From Candidatus Zhuqueibacterota bacterium 4484_188 (GTDB lineage: Bacteria > Calditrichota > Calditrichia > RBG-13-44-9), in NCBI GenBank assembly GCA_002049825.1, contig MVCZ01000185.1:1-5376 (forward strand): 5,376 bases of DNA. The letters run 5' to 3'. The position numbers and the translations under genes are program-made. Below, in pieces: positions 5,128-5,376 of this stretch; within the stretch, counting starts at the first letter, position 1, and every line of letters starts with the position of its first letter. The notes below the pieces were generated by a model. The model did no database searches, was not told the origin of the DNA, and saw nothing but the letters and a program-made list of their open reading frames with translations.

Positions 5128-5376
5128 TTATATTACTTTATCTGGCGAAGGGCACCATTCGCGAAAATCGCGCTCAATTTTGTCCACATTTTTCTCGGCG
5201 GAAAGTGCCAGGCGTTGTGCAACCCGCTTCACGTGGGTATCGACGGCAATTCCCTGTTGTAAACCAAACGCGTTTCCCAAAACCATTGCCGCGGTTTTCC
5301 GACCCACCCCGGGAAGCTGCAACATCGGGTCGATTTCGCGGGGCAGTTCACCTCTAAAATCATCAATCAGTTTCCG
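5128..5376 (-). CDS. nth: Endonuclease III (DNA glycosylase/AP lyase), partial, C-terminally truncated
   Basis: Endonuclease III removes oxidised pyrimidines in base excision repair and cuts the backbone at the abasic site. The 82 codons seen are in frame from the window edge (RKLIDDFRGELPREIDPMLQLPGVGRK) to a TAA at 5130-5128; the start lies beyond the window. The helix-hairpin-helix LPGVGRKTA carries the catalytic lysine (5298-5296, equal to Lys120 of E. coli), and AVDTHVKRV carries the catalytic aspartate (5241-5239, equal to Asp138). The family normally continues about 50-60 residues further, with an HGR motif and a four-cysteine iron-sulphur cluster. Here the frame stops after SPDKVI, exactly at the border of the inverted repeat. 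The missing tail is not found on the other side of the repeat segment. The product is probably unstable or inactive. The gene converges on rho. Confidence 0.88.
   Translation of the reverse strand, partial: RKLIDDFRGELPREIDPMLQLPGVGRKTAAMVLGNAFGLQQGIAVDTHVKRVAQRLALSAEKNVDKIERDFREWCPSPDKVI

Larger units (their letters stand above)
4848..5130. mobile_element. 283-bp segment bounded by 17-bp inverted repeats (MITE-like candidate)
   Basis: The 17-mer taacccgttgtgctaat at 4848-4864 is perfectly repeated in inverse orientation at 5114-5130. Between them is no coding sequence, but several strong hairpins and three trefoil elements. The right end coincides with the truncated end of nth, and the first three bases of the repeat on the minus strand (TAA) are its stop codon. 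Short size, terminal inverted repeats and lack of a gene fit a non-autonomous element. A target-site duplication is not clear: only TAT on each side (4845-4847 and 5131-5133), which chance could explain. It may instead be a structured spacer between two convergent genes. Confidence 0.4.

Noticed and set aside
4848..5130. CRISPR array
   Set aside because: The repeated units are inverted, self-complementary and differ in sequence; there are no equal spacers or identical direct repeats.
5213..5220. Extra copy of part of the inverted repeat (cgttgtgc) inside nth
   Set aside because: It is only 8 bases, lies in conserved coding sequence (RVAQRLA region), and is expected by chance.

Overview
The window looks like chromosomal DNA of moderate GC from a bacterium of the FCB group (Calditrichota, KSB1 or Ignavibacteria-like). 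The main clue is the end of the large first gene: a type IX secretion (T9SS) type A sorting domain with the hallmark run YQNYPNPFNP, attached to a repetitive calcium-binding FG-GAP/VCBS surface protein. The Rho-like sequence (SPEEY, IDPEEQL, LEIPRRFFGAARN) also fits an FCB/PVC-type Rho better than an enterobacterial one. No phylum can be fixed from this window alone.

Layout. (1) Bases 2-3712, + strand: the 3' part of one very long gene for a secreted multidomain protein. The order is FG-GAP repeats, ASH/HYDIN-type Ig domain, SbsA-type Ig domain, seven FG-GAP repeats, a second ASH and SbsA pair, six FG-GAP repeats, and the T9SS sorting domain. It is broken into three reading-frame pieces by two frameshifts, near 795-825 and 3275-3300. 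(2) Bases 3713-3978: AT-rich spacer with a sigma-54-like half site and weak hairpins. (3) Bases 3979-4800, + strand: a damaged rho (transcription termination factor). It has a shortened RNA-binding domain, a perfect 46-bp tandem duplication that throws the P-loop out of frame, and a deletion that removes the Walker B/Q-loop region. (4) Bases 4801-5127: a structured non-coding stretch. A 17-bp inverted repeat at 4848-4864 and 5114-5130 encloses three 'trefoil' elements (outer stem enclosing two adjacent hairpins of 4-bp stem and 3-nt loop) and further hairpins. (5) Bases 5128-5376, - strand: the middle of an endonuclease III (nth). It runs off the window edge at its 5' side and is cut short at its 3' side exactly where the inverted repeat begins.

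The genes do not form an evident pathway. What they share is damage: all three carry multi-base insertions, deletions or truncations. Either this is a decaying accessory region (second-copy rho, broken surface protein, nth cut by a repeat element) or the assembly is faulty. The lesions are about 10, 11, 46, 115 and 190 nt, so they do not look like single-base homopolymer errors. The most novel-looking item is the trefoil repeat family inside the inverted-repeat-bounded segment: the geometry is the same in all three copies while the paired bases differ.
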